Assembly (NCBI GenBank): GCA_026214975.1
Contig: CM047817.1
Span: 62,280,407 to 62,344,406 of the forward strand
Length of the DNA: 64,000 nucleotides
Source: Gentiana macrophylla
Lineage: Eukaryota; Streptophyta; Magnoliopsida; Gentianales; Gentianaceae
Direction of reading: 5' to 3'
Shown: one piece after another, positions 47,101 to 58,923 of the stretch
How the letters are laid out: each line of letters opens with the position of its first letter
Numbering within the stretch: position 1 is the first letter of the stretch
Translations under genes and position numbers: made by a program
The notes under the pieces: generated by a model
Databases searched by the model: none
Seen by the model: only the letters and a program-made list of their open reading frames with translations
What the model was told of the DNA's origin: nothing

Positions 47101-49239
47101 GGTGTTTATATACACCACCCAGTCAGCCAAAAAGCAGGAAAAGAAACTAGCCATTTGCTGTCAAGTCCCAACGGCTAGTTTGACTTGCAGCCAACCTTTG
47201 TGACCCGGTAGAGAACAAACCACTATGGATTAAGCTAATTAACTAATTAAGCAAGAAAAAGAGGGGTATTAGGAATTAATCATAATGATTAATTCTAACA
47301 GTAAGAAACAATTGGTTGTAGCAAGGAGCAACACTGACCATCCACCTCAAGGTGGTGTGATTTTGTGGCTGGTAATATGGTGACTTGGAAGAGTAAGAAA
47401 CAATCGATTGTAGCGAGGAGCAACACTGAAGTTGAGTTCAGAGAAACAACACTGGGCATTTGCGAGCTACTTTGGGCGAAAAAACTTCATAGTCAGTTAG
47501 GAATGCTGTACAGTGACTGTAAAGCTGCCATAGGAATCTCCAGTAAACCAGTACTACATGGTAGGACAAAGCACATTGAAATGGACAAACACCTTATCAC
47601 AGAGCAACGGGAGGATGGCACTATCTGCTTGATCTTTGTTCCCTCAAGAAGTCAAGTAGCTAATCTATTTACTAAGAACCTGCCTAAAGGCCATTTGATC
47701 GTTGTAAAGACAAGCTGGGACTTTGTATTAGCTTCCTCCCAGCTTGAGGGGGATTGTAGGAATGTTGTTTATTTGTATACATTTGTCATAGAAAGCTGGA
47801 TATGACAAGAGGTTAGTTTATTTGGATTTGGTTGTTAGAGGAGAGAGAGAGAGAGATCACATGGTTTTCCTTAATTTGTGAATAGTTGTTAAGTAGTTAG
47901 AGTTTGCTTGTCACTTGCGTATATATACGACCTTCTTTATCAATGAAATAAGATCATTATTTCGTCTCATCTCTTACGCGTTTAGATATCACAAGCTCAG
48001 ACATTTTCTTCTCAAAGGGAACACAGATAAGAGACAAGTCCCACTCAAAATATGAAACACAATTGTCGATTAATTCTTGAATGTCTCACAAAAGATGTTC
48101 AAAGACTCAACTTGAATATGAATGTCCTTAGAGCTCTGTAGAAGAGAGATAGAAATGATCAAATAAATAAGAAACCTTTCAGCCTTTGCGAAGGGGTCTT
48201 CTTATACCCCATCCCCGACGGAGACGTTTTGTCGGTTTGGTTTGGTGAAAAACCAAACTAAAAAACCGATTTTCAAGGTTTTCCCTAGTTGGTCCGATTT
48301 GGTTTTCGGTTTAGTTTAGGTCAGCTGGTTTTTCCCCCTTAGGCTCACCCCAGACAGAAACTGAAAATCTCCTAATTATTGAGTAAATCAGACATTACTT
48401 CTAGAGTCCTTGAAATCAGGTAATTCCCTCTTTTTTTTTTTTGAGGGGAGGTAATTCCCTCTTAAAAATACATTTTTCTTTCCACACTACCTAATACGTT
48501 TTACACAATATAAACATGCACACAAACAAATACAATCTTAGACCATCTTCAACAGTACCTTTGGATTCTACAGCTTTCATTTATCAGTGAGAAACTATTT
48601 GATAATACAGATGCCAATTCTCGTTGTGTTTTCAGATTTTTGTAATCAGTGTATTATGGAAATGAACTTGGTTGATTTGTAACTTTAGTTCTGAATGTTG
48701 CAGGCATTACAGAGTTAAATTTTTCTGTTTGTGACCCGCATTGGTGTCAAATACAAGATGCAATCAAGTCTCTGGACATAGTATATAAAGTGGCTTGGAA
48801 CACTGTTGTAAAGTAAGTTGAATTTATTTAATTATTTTTTTTGGGATCCTTCTCGGTGCGTTATTTTGACTGTTCATATTATCCCGGTGGGGCTCTTAAG
48901 CATCTAACATGTTTCTCTTCCAACTAAATAATCCTATTTCCAACAAGAATTGATTTTGTCATTTTGATATACTACGCCAGATATGCGCTAGTGTACCTGC
49001 TTACTCTTTGATCTTACTCTCTCAGCTCTACTGCACCTTTATCTTCTGCTGGTTGGGCGGGTTGAAGTAGATCCTACCCTTTTAGTTGACTTCAGAAGCC
49101 CCTCTATCTTAATGCTCTTATATCATTAACAGTATTGACGTATTCTTTGTTGCCATTCTCTTTTTGAGCAACTGGCTTTTTCACTTGTATGGCTTTGCAC
49201 TTTTTTAGGCCTTATTCTCCCCTTATGTAATCATTATTA

Positions 49240-49316
<77 letters not shown>

Positions 49317-50850
49317 TCTGGGGCATTTTTTTCTCCATGGTCTGATGTAGTATATGTTTCTGGTTCACCCCAATTGATAGGGATTGATGGTGTTATACAA
49401 TGGTGAACCGTCTTTCAATTCTGGGGAATTGATATTTGTCTGATGTTTCTTGTCCCAGGATTGACCCCTTGTGGAGTGAATTTTCTCCTGTTCAGCAGAA
49501 GTCTGGGACTTCTTCAGAGGTTTACTCTTCCAAGTAAGAAGTTATAGTTTTATACGTGTTTTCCATGTCAATGAATGGACTGCAAATTTCCTTCTTTCCA
49601 GCTACAAATCGGATGTCATGCATAATGTTCCTTTGGTATTTTGAAGCCTGTCTAAAGCAGAATCCTCGTGTCAATTTTGGCAGCTTGAATAATTTTTAAG
49701 GTCATGGTGGAGAGAATCGGTTAAAAACAGATGGAATATTGTCTTTAATCTGTTAAAACAGATGGAATATATAATTCTGTTCATTTGTCTTCATGAATAT
49801 ATATCTCCCTTCTCTTTTAATTAATTAGATGGTCAGAATATTTTGGAACCCTATTAGTTTTTTGTCCGGCTTATATTGTGTTCTTCCCTTCTTTTTTATG
49901 AGCAAAGGTTTCCATAACTGAAGGTGATCTCTGAGCATTGAGCAGATTTGTTTGGGTCCAGTTGTAATTGCTATAGGAAGCAAACTCAAGTCAAATCCAA
50001 TCTCGTTGGCAAAGATATTCTTGTTTGAGAGACACGTACTCTTGCTTTTTTTCTCAACCAAAACCAAATTAGAACAGCAGTTTCTATAAATTGAATTTAC
50101 AGAAGTTCTTACAATTCATAGATGCAATGAACTCATGAGAAATATTAATGAGCTTTAGACTAAATTTAGGAAATCAAACAGGTTTGGGGAAGTAAGGCCT
50201 AGATTATTTGTCTTTTTGAGTGTTCCTAGTTCTGGCTGTGAATCTTCAACACAAGTCTCCTGCATTTCCGCTAAAAAAAAAGTCTCCTGCAGTAAATGCC
50301 CGACTTGTTCAAATCATGATTGGATGGTTGCATATCATGTAAGCTTCATTGACATTGTGGACTAATGCATCACAGACTATTGTTGCGTCTTTGTTGTTTT
50401 TCCTTCCCCCAATAGATAGCTTATCGGCCTTTTACCTTTTCGAATCAAAAAGTTGCTTGTTCTGAGCTTTGTTTTTCTAAGTTAGAATTCTGAATGTTCT
50501 CTTTTACACCTGATAACATGCCATGTTCTTTATTCTTTAGCAGTCCACGATACGTACATTTTTTTGGTTATGTTTGCTATTCGTATTGCATACGTGGTGC
50601 AAGCTACTCCCTCTCCCCTACCTTCACCACACGTATCGAATTGCCACCAATTACTTTTTACTATTTGTTTCTTTAACTTTCTGATTTCTTCTCTGCCCCC
50701 CAAACTCAATTATTACAGCTGCTATACAGCCTTTGGTGATTTTGTTTATCCTCGTGGAGACCCTGATGCTGTCTCTGTGAGTATGAAGGACTTTGAGCTT
50801 TTGCAGCCTGCATCATTCATCAATGACACCATTATTGACTTTTATGTCAA
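44106..50850 (+). CDS. ULP2-like: ULP2-type SUMO protease, N-terminal nine exons only
   Basis: Exons: 44106-44298, 44784-45070, 45161-45299, 45378-45418, 45492 (or 45495)-45680, 45776-45827, 48704-48812, 49459-49533, 50719-50850. All introns are GT-AG and phase is kept at each junction, giving about 405 residues. The start is KKFSVYDFNPDDERVEK and SPVNKYSFLQYF, as in plant ULP2/SPF proteins. Exon 2 holds an acidic tandem duplication (KEPLEIEDSDDE twice) and exon 3 has CVIDVRSSSSSE. Exon 5 (GVVVHPDFIIF, DIVKIKSFWCKK) matches the domain before the protease. Exon 9 ends YPRGDPDAVSVSMKDFELLQ then PASFINDTIIDFYVK, the entry to the C48 cysteine protease domain. Family members cleave SUMO from nuclear proteins. 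The His-Asp-Cys catalytic exons are not seen in the window. Intron 6 carries a Copia fragment and the intron after exon 9 a Copia element. Confidence 0.85.
46386..46402. repeat. Poly(G) tract, 17 bases
   Basis: Uninterrupted G run in intron 6 of the ULP2-like gene. Its length is prone to sequencing error. Confidence 0.9.
47281..47754 (+). pseudogene. Copia RNase H end, in intron 6 of the ULP2-like gene
   Basis: The C-terminal end of a Copia polyprotein is in sense orientation to the host gene. It reads TWKSKKQSIVARSNTEVEF (about 47382), GICELLWAKKLHSQLG, DCKAAIGISSKPVLHGRTKH (47515-47570), IEMDKHLITEQ and SQVANLFTKNLPKG (about 47650). It ends with the polypurine tract CTTGAGGGGGAT just before an LTR. 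The upstream 120 bases contain a partly duplicated AGTAAGAAACAAT...AGCAACACTGA block (47301 and 47391). RT and everything before it are absent, so this is a 5'-truncated fragment. Confidence 0.85.
47755..47993 (+). repeat. Copia LTR in intron 6
   Basis: It starts TGTAGGAATG after a polypurine tract and ends near TTTAGATATCACA. A purine repeat (GAGAGAGAGAGAGA) lies near 47840, and GTATATATACGACC near 47920 looks like a TATA region. Length is about 240 bp. It is the 3' LTR of the fragment before it; the other LTR is not found. Confidence 0.7.
49232..49316. repeat. (ATT)n microsatellite in intron 7
   Basis: About 28 ATT units with one early interruption (ATTGTT). Likely polymorphic, and within an intron of the ULP2-like gene. 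Confidence 0.95.
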
Positions 50851-51163
50851 GTAAGCTCAATAAAACCCTGTTTTTCGTAATTGTCAGTTTGATTCATTCT
50901 TTCTTGGCATGTTTACTGTATTTTTCCTTTTTCCTAGGTAGTGCCTCTTGTTCATTTGATATAGTCCAGTGGATGATTTACTTCAAATGATGGATATTGT
51001 TTAGCTGAGATGGTCATGTTGTTTCGTAATCGTTTACAAGTCCAGTTTGTGTTGCTGTTCTCATAGAGCACTTCACTTATCTGGTACTAAATGTTAAAAT
51101 TAAAGCCTAGTCTCCTGAAACTGTTCTTACTGTACAATGTCCATTAGTCTCCATTAGGAACAT

Positions 51164-52585
51164 TGTACAAGAGCTGTTGGACCACCTTTTTATCTGTTAG
51201 GCTGTTTCTGCATTGGACAACCTTTGTCCTGTAAGTATTCTTGTAATGAGGAACCTAAGGGTGATTCTAATAAGAAATCATTCTTTCTTAAAGCTAGTTC
51301 TCTTTTTCTACATGGTATCAGACCTTAGGTTCTAACTTGAAATTTCAGTTTCCTCTCATTTGTGTTTCTGTTCAAATCAGAAATGTCTTCTTTATCTTTC
51401 AATTCTTCCTCGACTGTTGCTAGAAAATACTAAAAAAAATTAAAAAAATTTCTCTCTACTGAAGTTGTTCCTCATACTAGTGGAACAAATGTCATTCAGG
51501 GAGGAATAAATGACAACATTCATCTTCTCACAAATCATAACTTCAATGGAAACAATTATCTCCTTTGGTCCGGGTCCATTCTCATGTTTATATCTGGTAG
51601 AAGCAAGGAAGGACACCTCACTGGTGGGGGTCAACCTCTTGCTGATGATACCACTTACAAACAGTGGAAAGCAGAAAACAACATGATTATGCCATGGCTG
51701 GTAGGCTCGATGACACGTGAGCTAAGTGAGAACTTCATGTTCTAAACACTGCTGCAGATATAAGGGAAGCTGCCCATGATCTATACACCAAGAAAGATAA
51801 CACTTTTGAGATCTTTGAGATTAAGTGTCAACTAAAAGGTCTTAAATATGGTGACCTTAATGTAACCCAGTATTTCAACCAGCTTTGCAAGATTTCACAG
51901 CAGCTGGATCTATTTGATGAAAGGCATTGGAAGTGTACTGCTGATTCAAAAACCTTCAAGAACATCATTGTTGGGCTCTTGGCTATTTCAACCAGCTTTG
52001 CAAGATTTTTTTCCTTTTTGTTGAAAATATAAGCCCAAACCCATATAAGAGGAGGAGCTTCATCCTTAAAACCTAGGTGGTGTGGTGAAGGAAGTCCATC
52101 TCTTAATATGGTGTGTGAAACAATCACAAGTGCCCAACATGGGACACTTTTACACGTCCTCTTAAGTGTGGGCCTATAAAGAGCCTGGTCCACATCGAAC
52201 ACAAGGCAGAAAAAGGCACTATAAGGCCAACAAAGAGGCCCAACACTTGCACGATAAAGGGGTGGCTTTGATATCATGTAGAATTTTGAGAAACAAAGAA
52301 TAAAATCCAATATCTTACTTACAAAATAGAAAGAGAGAAGTGGTTTAAATAGCAAACCACAAAGAGAAGCAACGGCAGCATACAGAGTAATAAATGCTGT
52401 TTGGGAACCTTAACAGCCTAGACAAAAAGATGACTGTACAGGAGCTGTTGGACTACCTTTTTCGCCGTTAGGCTGTTATCTGCATTTGACAACCTTTGTC
52501 CTATAAGTATTCTTGTAATAAGGAACCTAAGGGTTTGTTCTAATAAGAAATTATTCTTTCTTTATGCTAGTTCTCTTTTTCTACA
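51164..52585 (+). mobile_element. Small Copia-type element with gag fragment and two 150-bp LTRs
   Basis: LTRs at 51164-51312 (149 bp) and 52435-52585 (151 bp) share GAGCTGTTGGAC, TTAGGCTGTT, AACCTTTGTCCT and the end AGTTCTCTTTTTCTACA. The first is followed by TGGTATCAGACC (51313), the usual tRNA-Met primer site. Copia gag follows from an ATG at about 51383, with the gag signature NGNNYLLWSGSILMF (about 51548), KQWKAENNMIMPWLVGSM (about 51660-51715) and stops after SENFMF. Behind it (about 52010-52434) lies unrelated sequence. That includes, on the minus strand, a second LTR-like segment with a TGATATCAAAGCC primer-like site at about 52265-52277. No pol is present. No target duplication is clear. 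It sits in the intron after exon 9. Confidence 0.75.
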
Positions 52586-53053
52586 CTAAATATGATCTAA
52601 AAACTGAAACTTTAGTATGGTATTGCCTGTTTAATGTGGATAACCAAAAAAGATTTTATGTTCCTACTTTATCATTTGCAGACGTCAATGTGAAAAATAT
52701 AACACCTGTAGGCTCTTGCACTTCAAACATTGTGAAAATCATCCCAAAGAAGGGAGAAAACATTACGAACAACAGAATTGAATTTGGCTATTTTTTGAAG
52801 CAAATACTGTTTTGTATTTGGTTTGTAGTAAGTAAATCTTTTCTCTAGTAATAATTTCAGAAGTTCTGGCATTTCATTGAATTGATCAAAGCATCGTAGC
52901 CAATTTTTAAAATTTCATAGGCATGACTATGTTTTTCGCAGTAAATCTGTTTGGTAGACTGGTTGAAATTGTTAGATAGACATTATCTGCTTGATGGTAA
53001 GTTGCTTGGAATAGTTCTTGAAAAGCTTCTTTAGGGATTGAAACTGTTCCTTG
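52586..53053 (+). other. Intronic or intergenic sequence without recognised exon
   Basis: An acceptor-like ATCATTTGCAG ends at 52680, but translation behind it in the frame required by exon 9 meets a stop after about 45 codons and shows no protease motif. The longer frame, 52564-52848, has no recognised domain. Confidence 0.45.
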
Positions 53054-53243
53054 TGGTAGTGATAGTCGGTGTTTGGTGAACTTGTGCGGTAAGGTGAAGG
53101 TATATCATATATTATGAGGTTTTGAAGAAGCTCATAAAGAGTAAAAGAGTGGTAGTGATAGTTGGTGTTGGTGAACTTGTGAGGTAAGGTGAAGGTATAT
53201 CATATATTATGAGGTTTGGAAGAAGCTCATAAAGAGTAAAAGA
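53054..53243. repeat. Tandem duplication, 2 x 96 bp
   Basis: TGGTAGTGATAG...GAGTAAAAGA is present at 53054-53149 and 53150-53243 with few differences (one-base indels in GGTGTTTGGTG and TTTTGAAG). It directly borders the broken end of a minus-strand Copia polyprotein. Confidence 0.9.
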
Positions 53244-55320
53244 AGGTTTGGTTGTAGCCCTTGGCCACCAACCTGGCCTTATATCTGTCAATCTCCCCAT
53301 TGGACTTGAACTTGATGGTGAAGATCCATCTACACCCCACAACTTTCTTTCCTATTGGCAAGTTTACTACTTCCCAAGTGCCATTCTTTTCCAAGGCTTT
53401 GATCTCCTCTTGAACTGCTGCACTCCACCTAGGTATGTATAGAGCTTCTTGAATGTCCTTAGGTACTTGATGTTCAGACACACTGGTAAGAAAGGATTTA
53501 TGAGAGGGTGACACATTTTTGTAGGTTAGGTAGTTTTGTATAGGGTATCTAGGTTTTTTTGTACAGGCTCTTGGCTGTTTTCTGATAGTAATAGGGACAT
53601 CCAGTAGGAGATCTGAAGTGTCCATTTTGTTCTGTTTCTCAGTATGTGGGCTGGGTTCTGAATCTAGAATGGAAGGTTCAAGATCAGAATCCCCATGCTG
53701 TCAGTTTGCTCAAGATGTGCAGGGTTAGATTCTTGGGCAGTGTAAGGTTGAGTTTCAGCATTCTTTTTGGACTTGGGATAGGTCCCGACATAAGTTTTTC
53801 CCCAGAATTTCTGAGTAGATATGGAAGTTTTGGGGTTTTTGTCACCTCCAGTAGGTGATCTAACTCCCTGTTCTCCCAGATATTCTTTATTCTGTTCACT
53901 AGCATCTTCCACTGACATTGGCTTACTAGGTTTGTCACCTTCATTTACAATGTATTGAAAGTCAATATCTTCTTGGGTGATCATTGACTCCCCTGAAGGT
54001 GATGCTGGTCACAATACATAGTGTTTTCAAAGAAGGTGACATCCATGGTTCTATGGCTCTCCTCTTTTCAAAGTCAAAAACTCTATATCCCTTTCTGTTG
54101 GTAGAGTACCAAAAAACATGCACTTAGTAGATCTAGGATCCAACTTCCCTTGATTATAGGTGTGTGCAAAGGCTACACACCCAAATATCTTGAGAGGTAG
54201 GTCTTGGATCACCCTAGTGCTAGGAAAGTGTGACTTTAATTCATTCAAAGGTGTTTTGAAATCCAGGGTTCTAGAGGGAAGCCTATTAATTAGGTAAACT
54301 GCTATGAGGAGAGCCTCACCCTATAGGAATTTAGGGCATTTGGAAGACAACATGATGGATCTCACAACTTCCAACACATGTTGATTTTTTCCTTTCTTCC
54401 ACACCATTCTGTTGGGGTGTGTTGGGGCATGAGCTTTGATGGATCATGCCTTTTTCATTCAAAAAACCACTTAACAGACTGTTATAGTACTCATTGCCAT
54501 TATCAGTCCTCAAAATTTCAATTTTGGTTGGAAGCTTAGTACTCATCATGTTATAAAAACTTTTAAAAGATTTTTCAGCCTCGAACTTTTCCTTTAATAG
54601 ATAGATCCAAGTAACCCTTGTGTGATCATCTATAAAGGACGTGAACCATCTTCTCCCAGTCATAGTTAGATGTCTAGAGGGACCCCGGACATCATTATGA
54701 ATGAGAGCAAATGGTTTTGAGGGTCTGTAGGACTTTGGAATATAGGCGCTTCTTTTATGTTTTGCTAATTTACAAAATTCACACTGAAACAAAAGACTTT
54801 TTATTTCTGAAAAGATCAGGAAACAATTTATTTAAGTACCCAAAACTTGGGTGCCCTAACCTAGTATGCCACATCATTATTTCATCAATAAGTGACAAAT
54901 TGGAAATACTAAGACGGTCATTTCTGGAAATTAACTCATTTCTTGAACTATCCCTTTCCTCTAGAATGTAAAGTCCCCCCTTAACCTTAGCACTGCCAAT
55001 CACCTTCCCCCAAAGTCACATCCTGTAATTCACAGCCAACAGAAAAGAATATTAGTTTACAGTTAGCCTCTGAGGCTAACTTATGAACTGAAATCAGATT
55101 GCAGGACAATTTGGAACATGGAGGACATCATGGAGGGTAAGGGAGGGAGTAATCTTTACTGAACCCTTTCCAACAATTGTTGAGAAGGATCCATCAGCCA
55201 CCCTTACCTTCTGATTTCCTCCACATGGGAGGTAGGAACTGAAACAGTCAGAACAAGGTGTCATAAGGTCTGTTACACCTGAATCAGTGATCCAATGTGC
55301 ATCAGTTTGAGATATGAAGG
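53244..55320 (-). pseudogene. Copia polyprotein, protease to RT start, minus strand
   Basis: From the right end: protease with AHWITDSGVTDLM (about 55297-55259; DSGV in place of DSGA/S), GAG-preintegrase with MMWHTRLGHPSFGYLN (about 54872-54825), and integrase at 54792-54331. Integrase shows CEFCKLAKHKR (zinc part), HNDVRGPS, RTDNGNEYYNS and TPQQNGVEERK, so the D, D and E positions are all kept. The integrase tail at 54248-54051 has LPLKIFGCVAFAHTYNQGK. RT begins at 53625-53240 with [20 protein letters not shown] and [13 protein letters not shown], where it is cut off next to a 96-bp tandem duplication. Frameshifts are present. It is the same family as the plus-strand copy at 55330-57103. Confidence 0.85.
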
Positions 55321-55329
55321 ATGGAAAGG

Positions 55330-57103
55330 TGTAAATTTACTAGATTCAGCAAGGGTACATTGAGGTTTAGGGTACATAAACTCAACCTTACACTGCCTAG
55401 GAATCTAACCCTGCACATCTTGAGCAAACTGACAGCATGGATGATTCTGTTCTTGAACCTTCCATTTCCATTCCAGATTCATAACCCAACCCACATACTG
55501 AGAAACAGAACAAAGTGGACACTTCAGATCTCCTACTGGATGTCCTTATTGCCATCAGCAAATAACGAAGAGCCTGTACAGAACCTAGATACCCTATACA
55601 AAACTACCTAACTTACAAAAATGTGTCACCCTCTCATAAAGCCTTTCTTACTAGTGTGTCTGAACATAAAGTACCTAAGGACATTCAGGAAGCTCTATCC
55701 ATACTTAGGTGGAGGCAGCAGTTCAAGAAGAAATCAAAGCTTTAGAAAAGAATGGCTCTAGGGAAGTAGTAAACTTGCCAATGGGAAAGAAAGCTGTGGG
55801 GTATAGATGGATCTTCACCGTCAAGTTCAAGTCCAATGGGGAGATTGAGAGATATAAGGCCAGGTTGGTGGCCAAGGGCTGCAGCCAAACCTATGGCATT
55901 GACTATTCTGAAACATTCTCACCAGTAGCAAAACTTAACACCGTGAGAGTGGTGTCCTTTGTAGCAGTCAACCTGGATTGGCAGCTGTACCAATTTGATG
56001 TAAAGAATGCTTTTTTGCATGGAACCCTTAAGGAGGAGGTATATATGGATCCTTCTCCAAGGCTTGCACATCAGTTTGGAGGAAAGGTATGCAGGTTAAG
56101 GAAGCCACTGTATGGACTATAGCAAAGTCCTAGGGCATGGTTTGATAGATTCAGACAGTTTCTACTGAAGACAGGGTTTAAACAAGGTCATTCTGACCAC
56201 ACTTTGTTTGTAAAAGTGTCCAAAGAAGGAAAAAGGGTGGTACTGGTGGTCTATGTGGATGATATCATCCTTACTAGGGATGACCTAGTTGGCATCAGTC
56301 AAGTAAAGAGGGACTTGGCCAAGGAATTTGAAATCAAAGATCTTGGGGTTCTAAAGTATTTCCTAGGGATGGAGATAGCTTGATCCAAAGAGGGGATGGT
56401 TGTGTCGCAAAGAAAATATGTGTTGGACTTGTTAACAGATCTTGGCATGTTGGGATGTAAACTTGCTAGCACACCTATGGATCAAAATATAAAGTTGGAT
56501 CAAGGTGATGGTGAAGAAACTGTGGATAAAGAGCAGTACCAGAGGCTGGTGGGCAGGCTGATTTACTTGGCCCATACTAGGCCTGACATTTCTTTTGTTG
56601 TTGGGGTAGTGAGTCGGTTCATGCACTCCCCCAAACAGTCTCATTATCAAGCCGTAGTAAGGATTTTGAGCTACTTAAAGGGAACAGTTGGAGTAGGGTT
56701 ACTGTTTAAAAAAGTGAATAAGAGACTTGTAAAAGTGTATGTTGATGCTGACTGGGCTGGCTCTAAGGATAGAAAATCTACAACAAGATATTGCTCCTTT
56801 GTTTGGGGTAACTTGGTTACTTGGAGATGTAAAAAGCAGGATGTGGTGGCTAGAGTTCAAATTGTCGAATTTAGAGCAATAACACAAGGTATTTGTGAGG
56901 AATTATGGCTGAAGTAAGTGTTAAATGATCTGCACCTACCTTTGGCAATGCCCATGAAACTGTTCTGTGATAACATGGCAGCCATTGCTATTGCTAATGA
57001 TCCTGCAAAAAGCAGATGGCCTCACTAAGGCACTAATGAAGCAACGGTTTGATGATTGTGTCCAAGTTGAACACGATTGACATCTATGCTCAACTTGAGG
57101 GGG
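55330..57103 (+). pseudogene. Copia RT-RNase H, plus strand
   Basis: It starts within the linker behind integrase (a sequence also present, inverted, at 53580-53790). RT covers 55709-56390: [57 protein letters not shown] and VVYVDDIILT (56249-56278). In-frame stops sit at 56120 (after KPLYGL) and 56383 (after GMEIA). RNase H follows from about 56740 (VDADWAGSKDRKSTTRYCSF), with a stop at 56915. An internal deletion lies at about 57005, where the segment between NDPA and KADGLTKAL is missing. The polypurine tract CTTGAGGGGG ends at 57103, next to the LTR. Confidence 0.88.
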
Positions 57104-57416
57104 TGTTGAATAATAAGGGTGTTTTGGTCAATTCCTCCTTTTTACAATATTTTAGGGTGAATCAACCGAATGGTCGACTATCCTTTTTAGAATTATTCTA
57201 TTATGATTTGTCTGTTATTTTGTAATAATGAGTGACCGATTGTGATCCTAAAATCAAGGAATCCCAATCAGTCAATGCTCTAGATCTATTTCCTATTTAA
57301 ACAAAGGCTACCGATGATTGTAACACATCATTCTAAAATAATAAAATTTTTCCGTGAGTATTCTGCTCATCTTCTTTTCTTTTTACTTTGTTGACAATAC
57401 GTAATTGTGTACAACA
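57104..57416 (+). repeat. Copia 3' LTR, 313 bp
   Basis: It starts TGTTGAATAATAAGG directly after the polypurine tract and ends TGTGTACAACA, so the ends form TGTTG/CAACA. CCTATTTAAACAAAGG at about 57291 is a TATA-like site and AATAATAAAATTTTT at about 57337 a possible polyadenylation region. The 5' LTR is missing. Confidence 0.85.
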
Positions 57417-57712
57417 TATGGACGTTTGGACACACATTACTATCCTAATCCATTTTATTCATCTGTATTTGCCAAAAAAGAGTAAATTATAGCAATAAAG
57501 TAATATTTTCTCTTACTTTTCTCCTCGCAATGCACAACACCGCTATATTTGAAACGATACTTGATGCAATTCAAACAATATTTTAACTAAAATTATTCAA
57601 TGAATACAAATAAAGGATTTAGAAATGAGTAAGAAATGAGAGAAAATGGTAAACTCTTATTCAAGAACCTTATCGAGTTATTTAAATGTCCTTTGTTTAT
57701 ATTGAAAGGTGA
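57417..57712. other. Spacer between two Copia LTRs
   Basis: AT-rich, 296 bases, with no gene. It may be host sequence between two independent insertions. Confidence 0.6.
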
Positions 57713-58137
57713 TGTAGAAGATCTACAATAAACGGGTAAAACGAGCTAATCCAAGCTCAAAGATAATATCATTCTCAAAAGAGAATAGAATTCAATATTC
57801 AAGATTACATTCTATCTCTTAGTTTCCAAAACTTCAACTATTTATAAGCTAATAGGTCCATTTAGGTAAAACCTAATTTAGAAGGCCCAAAAGCTATCCA
57901 CTTAATTAAAATATTAAATAAAGACTAATAAGTACTATGATGTACTACATCAAAAGGACTCGTATCGGCTAGAAAAGCAAAGTTGCAGAATTGCAACGGC
58001 TATGAACAGTAGAAAAAGTAAAAACAGGGCCACAAAGGTTCTGACAACAAACTAGCGTAAATACAAGGATTAGGACTAATCTAAAAGCCATTTAAACACT
58101 AATTAAACATTAGGAAACACAACAACATATTTCAACA
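57713..58137 (-). repeat. Copia 3' LTR, 425 bp, minus orientation
   Basis: On the minus strand it starts TGTTGAAATATG at 58137, directly after the polypurine tract AACCTTGAGGGGGAG (58152-58138), and ends CTTCTACA at 57713. The flanking GGTGA (57708-57712) would be one side of the target duplication; the other lies beyond the window. The minus-strand sequence of the LTR contains AGCTTATAAATAGTTG (57838-57853), a TATA-like box. Confidence 0.8.
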
Positions 58138-58923
58138 CTCCCCCTCAAGGTTGGGTGTATAAATGTCAATGCATCCAAGCTTGTTATGAAGATGTTGAAA
58201 GATTTGATTGTCAACTTCTTTGGTAAGAAGGTCTGCTACTTCATCTTTGGAAGGAACATGATTTTGAAGAATATCCCCTCTGTCTATCTTTTCTCTTATG
58301 AAGTGTCTATCCACCTCAACATATTTAGCCTTGTCATGTTGAGTAGGGTTTTCAGCAATGCAAATGGCAGATATATTGTCACACAGAAGTTGTATAAATG
58401 TAGGATTAAGAAACCCAAGTTCATCCATTAGTTTTTTGATCCAAAGGCCTTCACAGATCCCTAGAACAAGGGCTCATAATTCTGACTCATCACAACCTCT
58501 GGAAACCACATTCTATTTCTTGCTCCTCCAAGTGACCGAATTCCCCAGATGTAGGTGCAGTAACCAGAAATAGATTTTCTATCTGTGATATCACCATCAT
58601 AGTCAGCATCAGTGTAGATCTTGACCTCTCTTGAGCTATTCTTCTTGAACAGAAGGCCTTGGCCATGATTTTTCTTTAGGAATCTGATGAGCCTATCCAC
58701 AGCTTATATGTGTCTCACAGTAGGTTTGTGCATAAATTGACTGACCATTCCCACAACAAAGCTTATATCAGGCATTGTATGGGAAAGGTATACAAGTTTG
58801 CCAACTAATCTTTGATACTTCCCTTTGTCCGCAAGAGGGCTATCATTCTCCTTGCCACGTTTGAGACCTGGCTCAACAGGGGTTTGCAATTTCCATTCCC
58901 AGGAAATATTTGAGGTTACTTAG

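Noticed and set aside
48200..48340. GGTTTGGTTTGGT-type repeats as telomere-like sequence
   Set aside because: They are irregular low-complexity repeats in intron 6 and not TTTAGGG units.
52681..52848. Possible tenth exon of the ULP2-like gene behind ATCATTTGCAG
   Set aside because: The phase set by exon 9 leads to a stop after about 45 codons, and no ULP catalytic motif (Trp-His or Gln-x-x-x-x-x-Cys context) appears in any frame.
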